This document shows, in pieces, positions 1-8,220 of a stretch of DNA of 64,000 nt (positions within the stretch are counted from its first letter, which is position 1; every line of letters begins with the position of its first letter). Both the position numbers and the translations under genes were made by a program. Source of the stretch: JADJDM01 sp044352985 (GTDB lineage: Bacteria; Bacteroidota; Bacteroidia; B-17B0; Aurantibacillaceae); NCBI GenBank assembly GCA_044352985.1, contig JBILCU010000017.1:1-64000 (forward strand). The letters run 5' to 3'. Below the pieces are notes generated by a model. It saw only the letters and a program-made list of their open reading frames with translations, searched no databases and was not told the origin of the DNA.

Positions 1-1
1 A

Positions 2-67
2 ATCGCTGAAACCTTTAAGAAAAAACTAACAAAAATTCAGCAACGCAAATCACAACCTAGTTGTTAA
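2..67 (+). CDS. possible 3' end of a gene entering from the left
   Basis: One plus-strand frame is open from the left edge for 21 codons and ends at TAA. The encoded tail is Lys/Gln-rich and basic (it includes the run FKKKLTKIQQRK). No family can be assigned from so little, and the frame could be open by chance. It would converge on lemA, with the long hairpin at 150-194 between them. Confidence 0.25.
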   Translation: MAETFKKKLTKIQQRKSQPSC

Positions 68-100
68 AGATATTTTATTAATAGTTTTTTTTATTTTTTT

Positions 101-140
101 AAGTCCACTTCTCGACTTCGCTCGAAATGACAAGCGAAAG
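101..140. repeat. dispersed intergenic repeat fragment
   Basis: The stretch contains CTCGACTTCGCTCGAAATGAC, a GC-richer island in very AT-rich spacer. It resembles the 'CGAGCGAAGTCGAGA' type of sequence that recurs between genes in many Bacteroidota genomes. Related islands occur here near 11944-12095 and 63874-63922. No reading frame is evident. Confidence 0.4.
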
Positions 141-149
141 CAGTTCACT

Positions 150-194
150 AAATCAAAAAGGGTAAAATGATTAACATTTTACCCTTTTTGATTT
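150..194 (-). terminator. 20-bp perfect hairpin downstream of lemA
   Basis: AAATCAAAAAGGGTAAAATG at 150-169 is perfectly repeated in inverse at 175-194 around a 5-base loop (ATTAA). The hairpin lies 19 bases past the lemA stop codon. It has no separate U-run, but its own arms are A/T-rich and would give an A-rich and U-rich flank in either direction. It most likely ends htpG-lemA transcription and may act on both strands. Confidence 0.65.
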
Positions 195-213
195 ACACAA
201 AAACTGTTAGTTG

Positions 214-810
214 CTAGATGTTAAACTTCACCTTTGGTGCTTTTTCAGCGCCTTCTTCTGCTTGGAAATAAGAAGCTTTTTCAAAGCCCCAGGCAAATAA
301 AGATCCTGGTATTTTACGAATCGATGCATTGAAATCTTTTGCAGATTCATTGAACTTTCTACGTTCTTCTGCAATTCGGTTTTCACAGCCTTCTAACTCA
401 ACACGCAAATCTGAAAATGCCTGATTGGCTTTTAATTCAGGATAATTTTCAGTTACCATCAACAATCTTGAAAGTGCAGAGGAAAGTTCCCCCTGCACTT
501 TTTGATACTTAGCTATGGATTCTTCATTTAAGTTATCGACGTTTAAAGAAACCTTAGTTGCAGCTGCTCTTGCCTCCACAACTTCTTTCAATGTTTCTTT
601 CTCAAACTTTGCCTGTCCTTCTACAGTTGCAACAATGTTTGGTATTAAGTCTAAACGGCGTTGATACTGATTTTCTACCTGTTGCCATTGCGCTTTTACC
701 TGCTCTTCTTTATCAATAAAACTGTTTCGTTTGTTACAACCGTACATTCCGAAAAAAGCAAGTAATACTACAATTGAAAGTCCGATGATGGTTCCTTTAC
801 CTAAGTTCAT
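214..810 (-). CDS. lemA: LemA family protein
   Basis: The 198-residue protein has the LemA layout: a short N-terminus, one hydrophobic segment at about residues 8-25 (GLSIVVLLAFFGMYGC) and a long helical domain. The family's signature RRLDLIPNIVATVEG lies near residues 51-65 and the NESAKDFNASIRKIP stretch near 152-166. LemA proteins are small membrane-anchored helical-bundle proteins of unclear biochemical role, often linked to envelope stress. In many Bacteroidota lemA precedes TPM-domain genes; here it instead follows htpG after only 10 bases and is probably cotranscribed with it. The Cys at residue 25 is within the hydrophobic segment, but it is not a convincing lipobox. The family call is firm and the function is unknown. 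Confidence 0.9.
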   Translation of the reverse strand: MNLGKGTIIGLSIVVLLAFFGMYGCNKRNSFIDKEEQVKAQWQQVENQYQRRLDLIPNIVATVEGQAKFEKETLKEVVEARAAATKVSLNVDNLNEESIAKYQKVQGELSSALSRLLMVTENYPELKANQAFSDLRVELEGCENRIAEERRKFNESAKDFNASIRKIPGSLFAWGFEKASYFQAEEGAEKAPKVKFNI

Positions 811-820
811 TTTTTATTTT

Positions 821-2701
821 TTAATTGATTATTTCTACACTGCGTTTGATGAATTGGGTAAGATCATCGCCTTTTAATAAACCTTGTGAAAGCAATGCCA
901 AATCAGCCACCTGTTTCGCTAATTGATTTTGCTTTTCGGTATCTTTTTCTGCTAATATTTTTGATACCAATGGATGATTGCTGTTTACAACCAAGTTATA
1001 CATGTCAGGCATATTTCCGTAAAAACTCATTCCGCCACCCATTGCGCTCATGTCTTTCATACGGCGCATAAATTCAGGTTGCGTAATCAACATTGGAACA
1101 TCTTTTTCGCTCATGTTTTCAAACACTACGGTAAATTTCTCCTTTGGAACAACTGATTCGATAACCGGTTGCAAGGTTTTTTTATCGTCTTCGCTCAATT
1201 TAGAAACTACTGAATCCTCTTTGTTAATCAATTTATCAACGGTGTTAGAGTCAACACGCACAAATGATGTATCTTTTAATTTACTTTCTAAATGATTAAT
1301 GTAGTGAGATGATAACGGTCCGTCAATTAACAAAACATCATAGTTACGTTCTTTTGCTGCAGCAATAAAACTGTGCTGATCAACCGCATTTGTAGAATAG
1401 ATATAAATGTTTTTTTTGTCTTTATCAGTTTGTAAAGTACTTACATGATTTTGATATTCTTCAAACGTGAAGTATTTGCCATCTGTGTTTTTAAATAAGG
1501 CAAACTTTACAGCTTTTTCGTAGAATTTCTCATCGCTTAACATTCCGTATTCCACAAAAATTTTGATATCGTCCCATTTCTTTTCAAAATCTTCACGGTC
1601 TTTTTTAAATAGTTCTTCTAATTTATCAGCCACTTTTTTTGTGATGTGAGAAGAAATTTTCTTCACATTTGAATCTGCCTGCAAATAACTACGGCTAACG
1701 TTTAACGGAATATCAGGGCTATCAATTACACCTCTAAGTAAGGTAAGGAAATCAGGAACGATGTTTTCTACATTATCGGTAACAAAAACCTGGTTGCAAT
1801 ACAATTGAATGCGATCTTTCGGAACTTCAAATTTATTGGTCAGTTTAGGGAAATATAAAATTCCGGTTAGATTAAAAGGATAATCTACATTTAAATGTAT
1901 ATGAAACAATGGTTCTTCAAATACCATTGGATACAATTCGCGGTAGAAATTTTTATAATCTTCATCTTTTAATTCAGTAGGTTTTTTAGTCCATGCCGGA
2001 TTTGGATTATTGATGATGTTATCAACTTCAATTTCGGTTTCTTTTTCTTCGCCTTCATTTTTAACGAAATCTTTTTTGGTTCCAAACTTAATTTCAACAG
2101 GAAGGAACTTACAGTATTTCTTTAATAAACCATCAATTCTTGATTCTTCTAAAAATTCTTCGCTGTCTTCTGCAATGTGCAAAACGATGTTTGTTCCACG
2201 TTGTGAACGGTTGCTTATTTCTTCGATTGTATATTCAGGGCTTCCATCACAGCTCCAGTGAACTCCTTTAGCTCCTGATTGATGAGAAAGGGAGAAAATC
2301 TCCACTTTTTTTGCAACCATAAAAGCAGAATAAAAACCTAAACCAAAATGACCAATCATGGCATTTGCTTCTGCTTTGTCTTTGTATTTCTGAACAAACT
2401 CTTCTGCCCCGCTGAAAGCAATTTGAGTGATGTATTTTTCAACTTCATCTTTAGTTAAACCAATACCTTTATCTTTAATGGTAATAGTTTTAGCTTTTTT
2501 ATCCAATTCAAGTTCAATTTTTAAATCACCTAATTCGCCTTTAAATTCACCTAATGCGCTAAGTGTTTTTAGTTTTTGGGTAGCATCGGTTGCATTACTT
2601 ACTAATTCGCGTAAGAAAATTTCGTGATCGCTGTATAAGAACTTTTTAATGATTGGGAAAATGTTTTCCGTTTGAACATTTATTTTTCCTGTTGTTGACA
2701 T
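821..2701 (-). CDS. htpG: molecular chaperone HtpG (Hsp90)
   Basis: This is a full-length bacterial Hsp90 of 626 residues. The N-terminal GHKL ATPase domain shows the helix with SNATDA (about residues 35-40), the DKGIGLT loop (about 77-83) and the lid-adjacent GHFGLGFYSAF segment (about 117-127). The middle domain carries the conserved NVSRSYLQ motif (about 334-341), which holds the catalytic Arg. The C-terminal dimerisation domain is complete and lacks an MEEVD tail, as in other bacteria. It is an ATP-dependent cytosolic chaperone that assists folding and remodelling of client proteins, together with DnaK. It is first in a probable two-gene unit with lemA. The spacer upstream holds an inverted repeat (2753-2800) that could be an operator. 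Confidence 0.98.
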   Translation of the reverse strand: MSTTGKINVQTENIFPIIKKFLYSDHEIFLRELVSNATDATQKLKTLSALGEFKGELGDLKIELELDKKAKTITIKDKGIGLTKDEVEKYITQIAFSGAEEFVQKYKDKAEANAMIGHFGLGFYSAFMVAKKVEIFSLSHQSGAKGVHWSCDGSPEYTIEEISNRSQRGTNIVLHIAEDSEEFLEESRIDGLLKKYCKFLPVEIKFGTKKDFVKNEGEEKETEIEVDNIINNPNPAWTKKPTELKDEDYKNFYRELYPMVFEEPLFHIHLNVDYPFNLTGILYFPKLTNKFEVPKDRIQLYCNQVFVTDNVENIVPDFLTLLRGVIDSPDIPLNVSRSYLQADSNVKKISSHITKKVADKLEELFKKDREDFEKKWDDIKIFVEYGMLSDEKFYEKAVKFALFKNTDGKYFTFEEYQNHVSTLQTDKDKKNIYIYSTNAVDQHSFIAAAKERNYDVLLIDGPLSSHYINHLESKLKDTSFVRVDSNTVDKLINKEDSVVSKLSEDDKKTLQPVIESVVPKEKFTVVFENMSEKDVPMLITQPEFMRRMKDMSAMGGGMSFYGNMPDMYNLVVNSNHPLVSKILAEKDTEKQNQLAKQVADLALLSQGLLKGDDLTQFIKRSVEIIN

Positions 2702-2752
2702 GGTTTAAATAATTTTCCCGCGCGTTTTCAAATACGGTGCCATTAACTTTTT

Positions 2753-2800
2753 AATGACAATTTGACCAATTATTATTTTTTTGACTAAAAAATTGTCATT
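2753..2800. promoter_or_regulatory. inverted repeat between divergent htpG and hydrolase genes
   Basis: AATGACAATTT (2753-2763) is repeated in inverse as AAATTGTCATT (2790-2800), with 26 bases between the arms. Two TTGAC direct repeats lie inside. The pair sits in the only spacer separating two divergently transcribed genes, where operators are expected. It is not the CIRCE heat-shock element. The regulator, if any, is unknown. Confidence 0.35.
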
Positions 2801-2839
2801 TTTTGTTTTTTTCCTTTATTTAGTTAAAATTTTATTAAA

Positions 2840-4030
2840 ATGAATTTTAAAAATCTAATAAAACATTGTTTAGTATTAAGCGCATTTAGTTCAACTGCAT
2901 TTGCACAAGTTGGTCATACCACAATAACATTTAATGATCCAACAAGAACCGGAGGCTTTGGTTCAGGTGGTGGAGCGGGAAGACAAATTCAAACTGAAAT
3001 TTATTATCCGGCAGCAAGTACAGGAGACAATGTTCCTGTTTTTGGCACAAATTTACCCATTATCATTTTTGGACATGGCTTTTCAATGGGATGGGATGCC
3101 TATGCAAATGTTTGGGAATCTTTAACCGCTGATGGTTATGTAATTGCATTTCCGAGAACAGAAGGAAGTTTATCACCTACACATAGTGAATTTGGTAAAG
3201 ATTTGGCTTTATTAGTAAGCAAATTGCAAAATTTAAATACCACTTCTTCATCTTTATTTTTTGGAAAACTAGCAGCTACATCAGCCATTATGGGTCATTC
3301 GATGGGTGGAGGTTCATCTTTTTTAGCTGGACAAAACAATACCGGAATTACAACCATGGTTACATATGCAGCAGCAAATACAAATCCTTCTTCTATAACA
3401 GCTTCAAGAAATGTAACGGTTCCGAATTTAATAATTACCGGACAGAATGATTGCGTAGCACCTCCGGCAAATCATCAAAACATTATGTATGATTCTTTAG
3501 TAGCATCTATAAAAACAGAAATTACAATTAAAGGTGGCGGACATTGTTATTTTGCTAACAATAATTTCAATTGCAGTTTTGGAGAAGGAACATGTACACC
3601 AACACCAACTATTACAAGAGCGCAACAACAAGATGCCACATTAGATTACACAAAAATATGGTTACGTAGATTTTTGAAAAATGATTGTACAGCAGGATCT
3701 ATTTTTCAGGATTCTTTAGCTTTAAGTAACCGCATATTGTATCGCCAATCCATTTCAATTGCTTGTGGTTCAGTTGGAATTAATGTAAACACATATGATT
3801 TTGTAATTAAATTACAACCTAATCCTGCTGATGATCAATTAAATATCAATAGTAATAAAGATATTAAAACCATTGAAATATTAGATATTACCGGAAAAAC
3901 GATTCAAACTTTACCAACAATTAATAAAACCAATTTTATTGATGTAAAAGATTTAGCATCTGGATTATACTTTTTGAAAATTACCGGTGTAGAAGGTAAA
4001 GCGCAAACAGTAAAGTGGATAAAAAAATAA
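2840..4030 (+). CDS. secreted alpha/beta hydrolase (DLH/PETase-like) with T9SS sorting domain
   Basis: The first 22 residues form a signal peptide ending in TAFA. The catalytic domain follows the secreted cutinase/dienelactone-hydrolase fold. The nucleophile elbow GHSMGG places Ser154, IITGQNDCVAPP gives Asp204 and GGGHCYF gives His235, while the HGF segment near residues 78-80 fits the oxyanion hole. Residues about 320-396 are a T9SS type A sorting domain (LQPNPADDQLNI near its start, LASGLYFLKI near its end), so the protein is probably delivered to the cell surface or medium. Substrates in this fold include esters and polyesters; the sequence does not settle which. Several cysteines suggest disulphides. 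It is transcribed divergently from htpG and stands alone. Confidence 0.85.
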   Translation: MNFKNLIKHCLVLSAFSSTAFAQVGHTTITFNDPTRTGGFGSGGGAGRQIQTEIYYPAASTGDNVPVFGTNLPIIIFGHGFSMGWDAYANVWESLTADGYVIAFPRTEGSLSPTHSEFGKDLALLVSKLQNLNTTSSSLFFGKLAATSAIMGHSMGGGSSFLAGQNNTGITTMVTYAAANTNPSSITASRNVTVPNLIITGQNDCVAPPANHQNIMYDSLVASIKTEITIKGGGHCYFANNNFNCSFGEGTCTPTPTITRAQQQDATLDYTKIWLRRFLKNDCTAGSIFQDSLALSNRILYRQSISIACGSVGINVNTYDFVIKLQPNPADDQLNINSNKDIKTIEILDITGKTIQTLPTINKTNFIDVKDLASGLYFLKITGVEGKAQTVKWIKK

Positions 4031-4165
4031 ATGCAAAAGATTCTTTTACACATCAATCAAATTAATAACCTATTTTAATTGATTTTGTCTATAATTAGTT
4101 AAAAATCGATTAAAAAGAATTAAACTAGCTTTTCAATTTTCGTTATCTTCGTTTTCTTTTTAAAA

Positions 4166-6523
4166 ATGTGGAAAGCACTTACTAAATCTTTACTTAGAAA
4201 TCGGCTGATTTACATTTCAGTGATTTTTATTTTAACCTGTTTTTTTGGTTACGAAGCCACAAAGATTGAACTCTCTTACAATTTTGCCAAAATTTTACCA
4301 CAAAACGATTCTTCGTTTATAGCTTATCAAAATTTTAAAAAGAATTTTGGTGAAGACGGAAGTGTAATGGCTGTAGGAATTCAAACTCCAAATCTATTCA
4401 AGCCCGAACTTTTTAATGATTGGATAAATGTTACTCAATCCATCAAAAAAATAGATGGGATTAAAGATGTATTATCACTTGGAAACGCATACAAGGTTAA
4501 TTTTGATGATTCATTAGAAAAGTTTTCTATTGAACAATTAATTAAAAAGAAAAGCCTTAACAATTTAGAAATCAAAAATTTAGAAGAAGAGATTAATTCA
4601 TTACCCTTTTATGAAGGTGTAATTTACAATAAGGAAAAGCAGGCCACTATTTTAGCCATCACATTTAACGATAAAGATTTAAACTCTTCTAAAAGATTAA
4701 GTATTGTAAAAAGCATTGAAGAGGTTTGCAACGAATTTTCAAGCAAGCATCAAACTGAAGTTCATTATTCTGGAATGCCTTACATCCGATCAGCAGTAAT
4801 GAAAAAAGTATCGGGTGAAATGAAATTATTTTCATTGCTCGCTATTTTGGTTACCGCAATTGTTTTATGGATTTTCTTCCGCTCGTTCAGTACCGTAATA
4901 TTTTCATTATTAGTTGTTTTAATAGGCGTTGTTTGGTCGCTTGGCATTATGTATTTGATGGGGTACAAAATCACCATTCTATCCGGCTTGCTTCCTCCAC
5001 TCATTATTGTAATTGGCATTCCAAATTGTATTTTCTTCATTAATAGGTATCACCGAGAGTATAACAAGCATAAAAATAAGGTGAAAGGAATTTCCAGAAT
5101 GGTACAAACCATGGCAATTACTTTATTCCTTGCTAACATTACTACTGCTATTGGCTTTGCAGTTTTATATTTTACTAATACTGAATTATTAGTAGAATTT
5201 GGTAATGTTTCTGCCATTAATGTAATGGTTACTTACTTAATTACTTTGGTATTGATTCCAATTATTTTAAGTTATCTGCCCGAACCCAAAGCAAAACACA
5301 CCAAACACATTGATGCCAAACGCATCAGCTGGTTTATTGAATTGGTAAATGATTTAGTAATTAATAAACGTAAGTTAATTTACACCTTAACAATTATTAT
5401 TACCGGCATCGGAATCTGGGGTATGTTAAAAATAAGTGTTGTTGGATTTGTAGTTGATGACTTACCTGAAAAAGATAAAGTATATGCTGATTTAAAGTTT
5501 TTTGAAAATAATTTTAATGGAATTTTACCTTTTGAGATAACCATTGATACAAAAAAACCAAATGGTGTTTTTAGCGAAAATGCTAAAATCATTTATAAAA
5601 TAAAAGCGCTTCAAAAACTATTATCCAAATACCAGGAACTTTCCAGTCCACTTTCCATTGCCGAAGGTATTAAATTTTCTTATCAGGCATTCCGGGGTGG
5701 AGAAGATAAATATTACATGATTCCAAGTATTGGGGAATTAAAAAAATTGAGCGATTATTCCAATACAATTAAAGGCAAAGAGAATAAATTTTCTGCCTAC
5801 ATCGATTCTTCAAAACAGATTACGCGTGTAAGTTATAGAATGAAAGATATCGGTTCACTCGAAACCAAAAAATTACTTAAAGAATTAAAACCAAAAGTAG
5901 ATTCGATTTTCGAAGGTTCTGACGCCAAAGTTTCTTTTACGGGGCATAGTTTAACCTTCTTAAAAGGCAATGATTATTTATTGAATAATTTAATTGAAAG
6001 TTTAATTATTGAAATAGTACTGATAGCATTAGTTGGTTTGGCACTTTTCCGTTCGTGGAAAATTATAGTACTATCAAAAATTCCATGTTTAATTCCTCTA
6101 ATCATCACTGCCGGCATTATGGGTTTTATGGATATTCGGTTTAAGCCATCCACTATCTTAATTTTTAGTATTGCATTTGGTATTGCATCTGACGGCACCA
6201 TTTATTTTTTAACCCGTTATCGTCAGGAGCTTAAAAACAATAAAAGTATTAGTGTTCCCGATGCCATTTCTATATGTATTAAAGATATGGGAATCAGCAT
6301 GGTTTATACTGCAATAATATTATTCAGTGGTTTCTCCATATTTATCTGGTCAAGTTTTGGTGGTACAGTTGCTTTAGGTGTTTTAATTTCGCTTACACTT
6401 TTAGTTTCCATGTGTACCAACTTAATTTTATTACCTGCAATTTTAATTTCGCTTTCAAATGTAATTTCCAGAAAAGAAATTGAAGAAAGTGATGCGGTAA
6501 TAGATGAAGAAGAAAATGATTAA
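4166..6523 (+). CDS. RND superfamily exporter, MMPL type
   Basis: The 785-residue protein shows the duplicated RND layout: one transmembrane helix near residues 10-28, a periplasmic domain, five clustered helices at about 215-375, a further helix near 405-425, a second periplasmic domain, and five helices at about 615-770. It is shorter than AcrB-type pumps (about 1030 residues), which matches the MMPL/HpnN-like class that moves lipids or other hydrophobic molecules. No membrane-fusion or outer-membrane partner is adjacent. The next gene downstream is hldD, only 20 bases away, so the two may be cotranscribed and an envelope-lipid role is a reasonable inference. The substrate is unknown. The C-terminus ends in an acidic tail. 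Confidence 0.88.
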   Translation: MWKALTKSLLRNRLIYISVIFILTCFFGYEATKIELSYNFAKILPQNDSSFIAYQNFKKNFGEDGSVMAVGIQTPNLFKPELFNDWINVTQSIKKIDGIKDVLSLGNAYKVNFDDSLEKFSIEQLIKKKSLNNLEIKNLEEEINSLPFYEGVIYNKEKQATILAITFNDKDLNSSKRLSIVKSIEEVCNEFSSKHQTEVHYSGMPYIRSAVMKKVSGEMKLFSLLAILVTAIVLWIFFRSFSTVIFSLLVVLIGVVWSLGIMYLMGYKITILSGLLPPLIIVIGIPNCIFFINRYHREYNKHKNKVKGISRMVQTMAITLFLANITTAIGFAVLYFTNTELLVEFGNVSAINVMVTYLITLVLIPIILSYLPEPKAKHTKHIDAKRISWFIELVNDLVINKRKLIYTLTIIITGIGIWGMLKISVVGFVVDDLPEKDKVYADLKFFENNFNGILPFEITIDTKKPNGVFSENAKIIYKIKALQKLLSKYQELSSPLSIAEGIKFSYQAFRGGEDKYYMIPSIGELKKLSDYSNTIKGKENKFSAYIDSSKQITRVSYRMKDIGSLETKKLLKELKPKVDSIFEGSDAKVSFTGHSLTFLKGNDYLLNNLIESLIIEIVLIALVGLALFRSWKIIVLSKIPCLIPLIITAGIMGFMDIRFKPSTILIFSIAFGIASDGTIYFLTRYRQELKNNKSISVPDAISICIKDMGISMVYTAIILFSGFSIFIWSSFGGTVALGVLISLTLLVSMCTNLILLPAILISLSNVISRKEIEESDAVIDEEEND

Positions 6524-6543
6524 ATAACCTTAACGTATATTAC

Positions 6544-7512
6544 ATGATAGTTGTTACTGGTGCTGCAGGATTTATCGGAAGCTGTTTAGTTGCAAAATTA
6601 AATAAGGAAGGATTTAATAACCTATTGCTTGTTGACGATTTCTCAAACGAAGAAAAAAACAAAAATTTACTTAACAAACACTTTACTACTAAAATTGATC
6701 GCGCTGAATTTTTAAATTGGTTTGAAAAGAACCCAAGCGAGGTTGAATTCATTTTTCACATTGGAGCAAGAACTGATACCACTGAGTCTAATATTGAATT
6801 ACTAAACCAACTGAATTTACATTTCACCCAAAAAATCTGGGAAATATGTTCTATAAATTCAATTGGTATGGTTTACGCTTCATCAGCGGCAACTTATGGT
6901 TTAGGAGAATTTGGTTACAGCGATGAAGATGATTCAGTTATTGAAAAACTAAAACCACTCAACGCCTACGGCGATTCAAAAAACGATTTTGATAAATGGG
7001 CATTAAAACAAAGTGCAGCGCCATCAAAATGGATTGGATTTAAGTTTTTTAATGTATATGGTCCAAATGAATTTCACAAAGGAAGAATGGCATCTGTTAT
7101 TTTCCATTCCTTCAATCAAATCAATCAGCAAGGATTTGTGAAGTTATTCCGATCTCATAACTCCAATTATAAAGATGGCTGTCAGTTAAGAGATTTCGTA
7201 TATGTGAAAGATGTGGTGGATGTACTTTTTTATGCCTACAGCCATTCCGTTAAAAATGGAATTTACAATTTAGGTAGTGGTAAAGCACGTACATTTTTAG
7301 ATCTGGTTAATGCTACGTTTTCAGCAATGGGCAAAGAACCAAAAATTGAATTTATTGATACACCAATTGATATCAGAGACAAATACCAATATTTTACTGA
7401 AGCGAAAATGGACAAATTAGTTAAATCCGGTTACTCAAAAAAATTCACAAGTTTGGAAGAAGGCGTTCAGGATTACATAAAAAATCATTTGTCAGCAAAA
7501 AATTATTTCTGA
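6544..7512 (+). CDS. hldD: ADP-glyceromanno-heptose 6-epimerase
   Basis: This is an extended short-chain dehydrogenase of 322 residues, about the usual HldD length. The N-terminal NAD(P)-binding motif GAAGFIGS begins at residue 6. The catalytic region has YASSAATYG followed by the Tyr-x3-Lys pair in NAYGDSKNDFDKW. HldD converts ADP-D-glycero-beta-D-manno-heptose to the L,D form used in the LPS inner core. This supports a Gram-negative outer membrane. The last bases overlap the convergent acyl-carrier-protein gene by 10 bases. Other heptose genes (hldE, gmhA, gmhB) are not in the window. Confidence 0.92.
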   Translation: MIVVTGAAGFIGSCLVAKLNKEGFNNLLLVDDFSNEEKNKNLLNKHFTTKIDRAEFLNWFEKNPSEVEFIFHIGARTDTTESNIELLNQLNLHFTQKIWEICSINSIGMVYASSAATYGLGEFGYSDEDDSVIEKLKPLNAYGDSKNDFDKWALKQSAAPSKWIGFKFFNVYGPNEFHKGRMASVIFHSFNQINQQGFVKLFRSHNSNYKDGCQLRDFVYVKDVVDVLFYAYSHSVKNGIYNLGSGKARTFLDLVNATFSAMGKEPKIEFIDTPIDIRDKYQYFTEAKMDKLVKSGYSKKFTSLEEGVQDYIKNHLSAKNYF

Positions 7513-7748
7513 CTTGATTTTTTAGATATTACTTGCATGATATCACCTATGCAATTAAAATCGCTTACTTCATCAAACGTAAACTGAACATGAAAATACT
7601 CTTCTAATTCTGCAATTACGGTCATATGAGTTAAGGAATCCCAGCCATGTATGTCTTTTGCCATAGTAGATTCAGTAATGATGATTTCATTGGAATGAAA
7701 CACTTTTTTTAACACCAGTTCAATTTGGTTCAACAAATCATTTTTCAT
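7503..7748 (-). CDS. acyl carrier protein, stand-alone
   Basis: The ATG at 7748 gives an 81-residue carrier protein; a TTG at 7760 is the only longer alternative. The motif DIHGWDSLTH carries the Ser (about residue 38) expected to receive 4'-phosphopantetheine, and helix 2/3 features (ELEEYFHVQFTFDEV) fit the ACP/PCP fold. It lacks the usual DSLDxVE of the fatty-acid-synthesis ACP, and no fab genes are close by. The next gene upstream in the same direction is an amino-acid-adenylation-type enzyme (8221-9744), so this is probably its acceptor, in the manner of DltC and DltA. What acyl or aminoacyl group it carries is not shown. It overlaps the 3' end of hldD. Confidence 0.85.
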   Translation of the reverse strand: MKNDLLNQIELVLKKVFHSNEIIITESTMAKDIHGWDSLTHMTVIAELEEYFHVQFTFDEVSDFNCIGDIMQVISKKSSQK

Positions 7749-7800
7749 TTTCGAGGGCAATTTTAATAAGGTTCACTTAAAAGTATTATTAAATAATATT

Positions 7801-8145
7801 CTACTTTTTTTCTTGATAAAAAAAGTAGCAAAAAAAATCAAGAACAAACGATTACTCTCGCTCTCTGCTTTTTTCTTAACGGTCAGCCATTCCACCTGTC
7901 TGCCCTAAAAAAAGAATTCATCCGAATCGGCACCGCGTTTGTTCGTTGCTTACGCTCGGGTAAAATAAAAGATCCGGCCTAGCGTTTTTGATTTCAGGTT
8001 CCACTTTTTTTCGCTTCGCGTAGATTTTTGCGCAGCGAAGCCTTGCAAAAATTAGTGAACGAAAAAAATAGTGGAAGGAATCAACAATGCAGCCGGGAGT
8101 TTTTTTGTTTCTTTTTTTGACGACAAAAAAAAGAAAAAACAAATC
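7801..8145. repeat. folded non-coding repeat element with imperfect terminal inverted repeats
   Basis: The left end (7801-7843) is a run of T, then CTTGAT, a run of A, GTAGC and a run of A. The right end (8098-8145) is the same pattern in inverse orientation. Inside, CCACTTTTTTTCG near 8000 pairs with CGAAAAAAATAGTGG near 8060-8074, enclosing ATTTTTGC paired with GCAAAAAT. Base composition is richer in GC than the flanks. A 90-codon frame across it (7918-8190) has no protein-like character. Similar dispersed elements are, to my knowledge, common between genes in Bacteroidota. It separates the ACP gene from its probable partner. Confidence 0.55.
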
Positions 8146-8220
8146 TAATAATGCAAAGGTTTTTAATGTTTTAATAAAAATATCTTGCATGAATCTTTAA
8201 GATTTCAAGTTAAATTACAT

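Noticed and set aside
7918..8190. 90-codon minus-strand frame across the repeat element
   Set aside because: It lies on the folded repeat, has low-complexity Lys/Arg/Phe-rich composition, no domain and shifts with the inverted-repeat structure, so it is not a credible gene.
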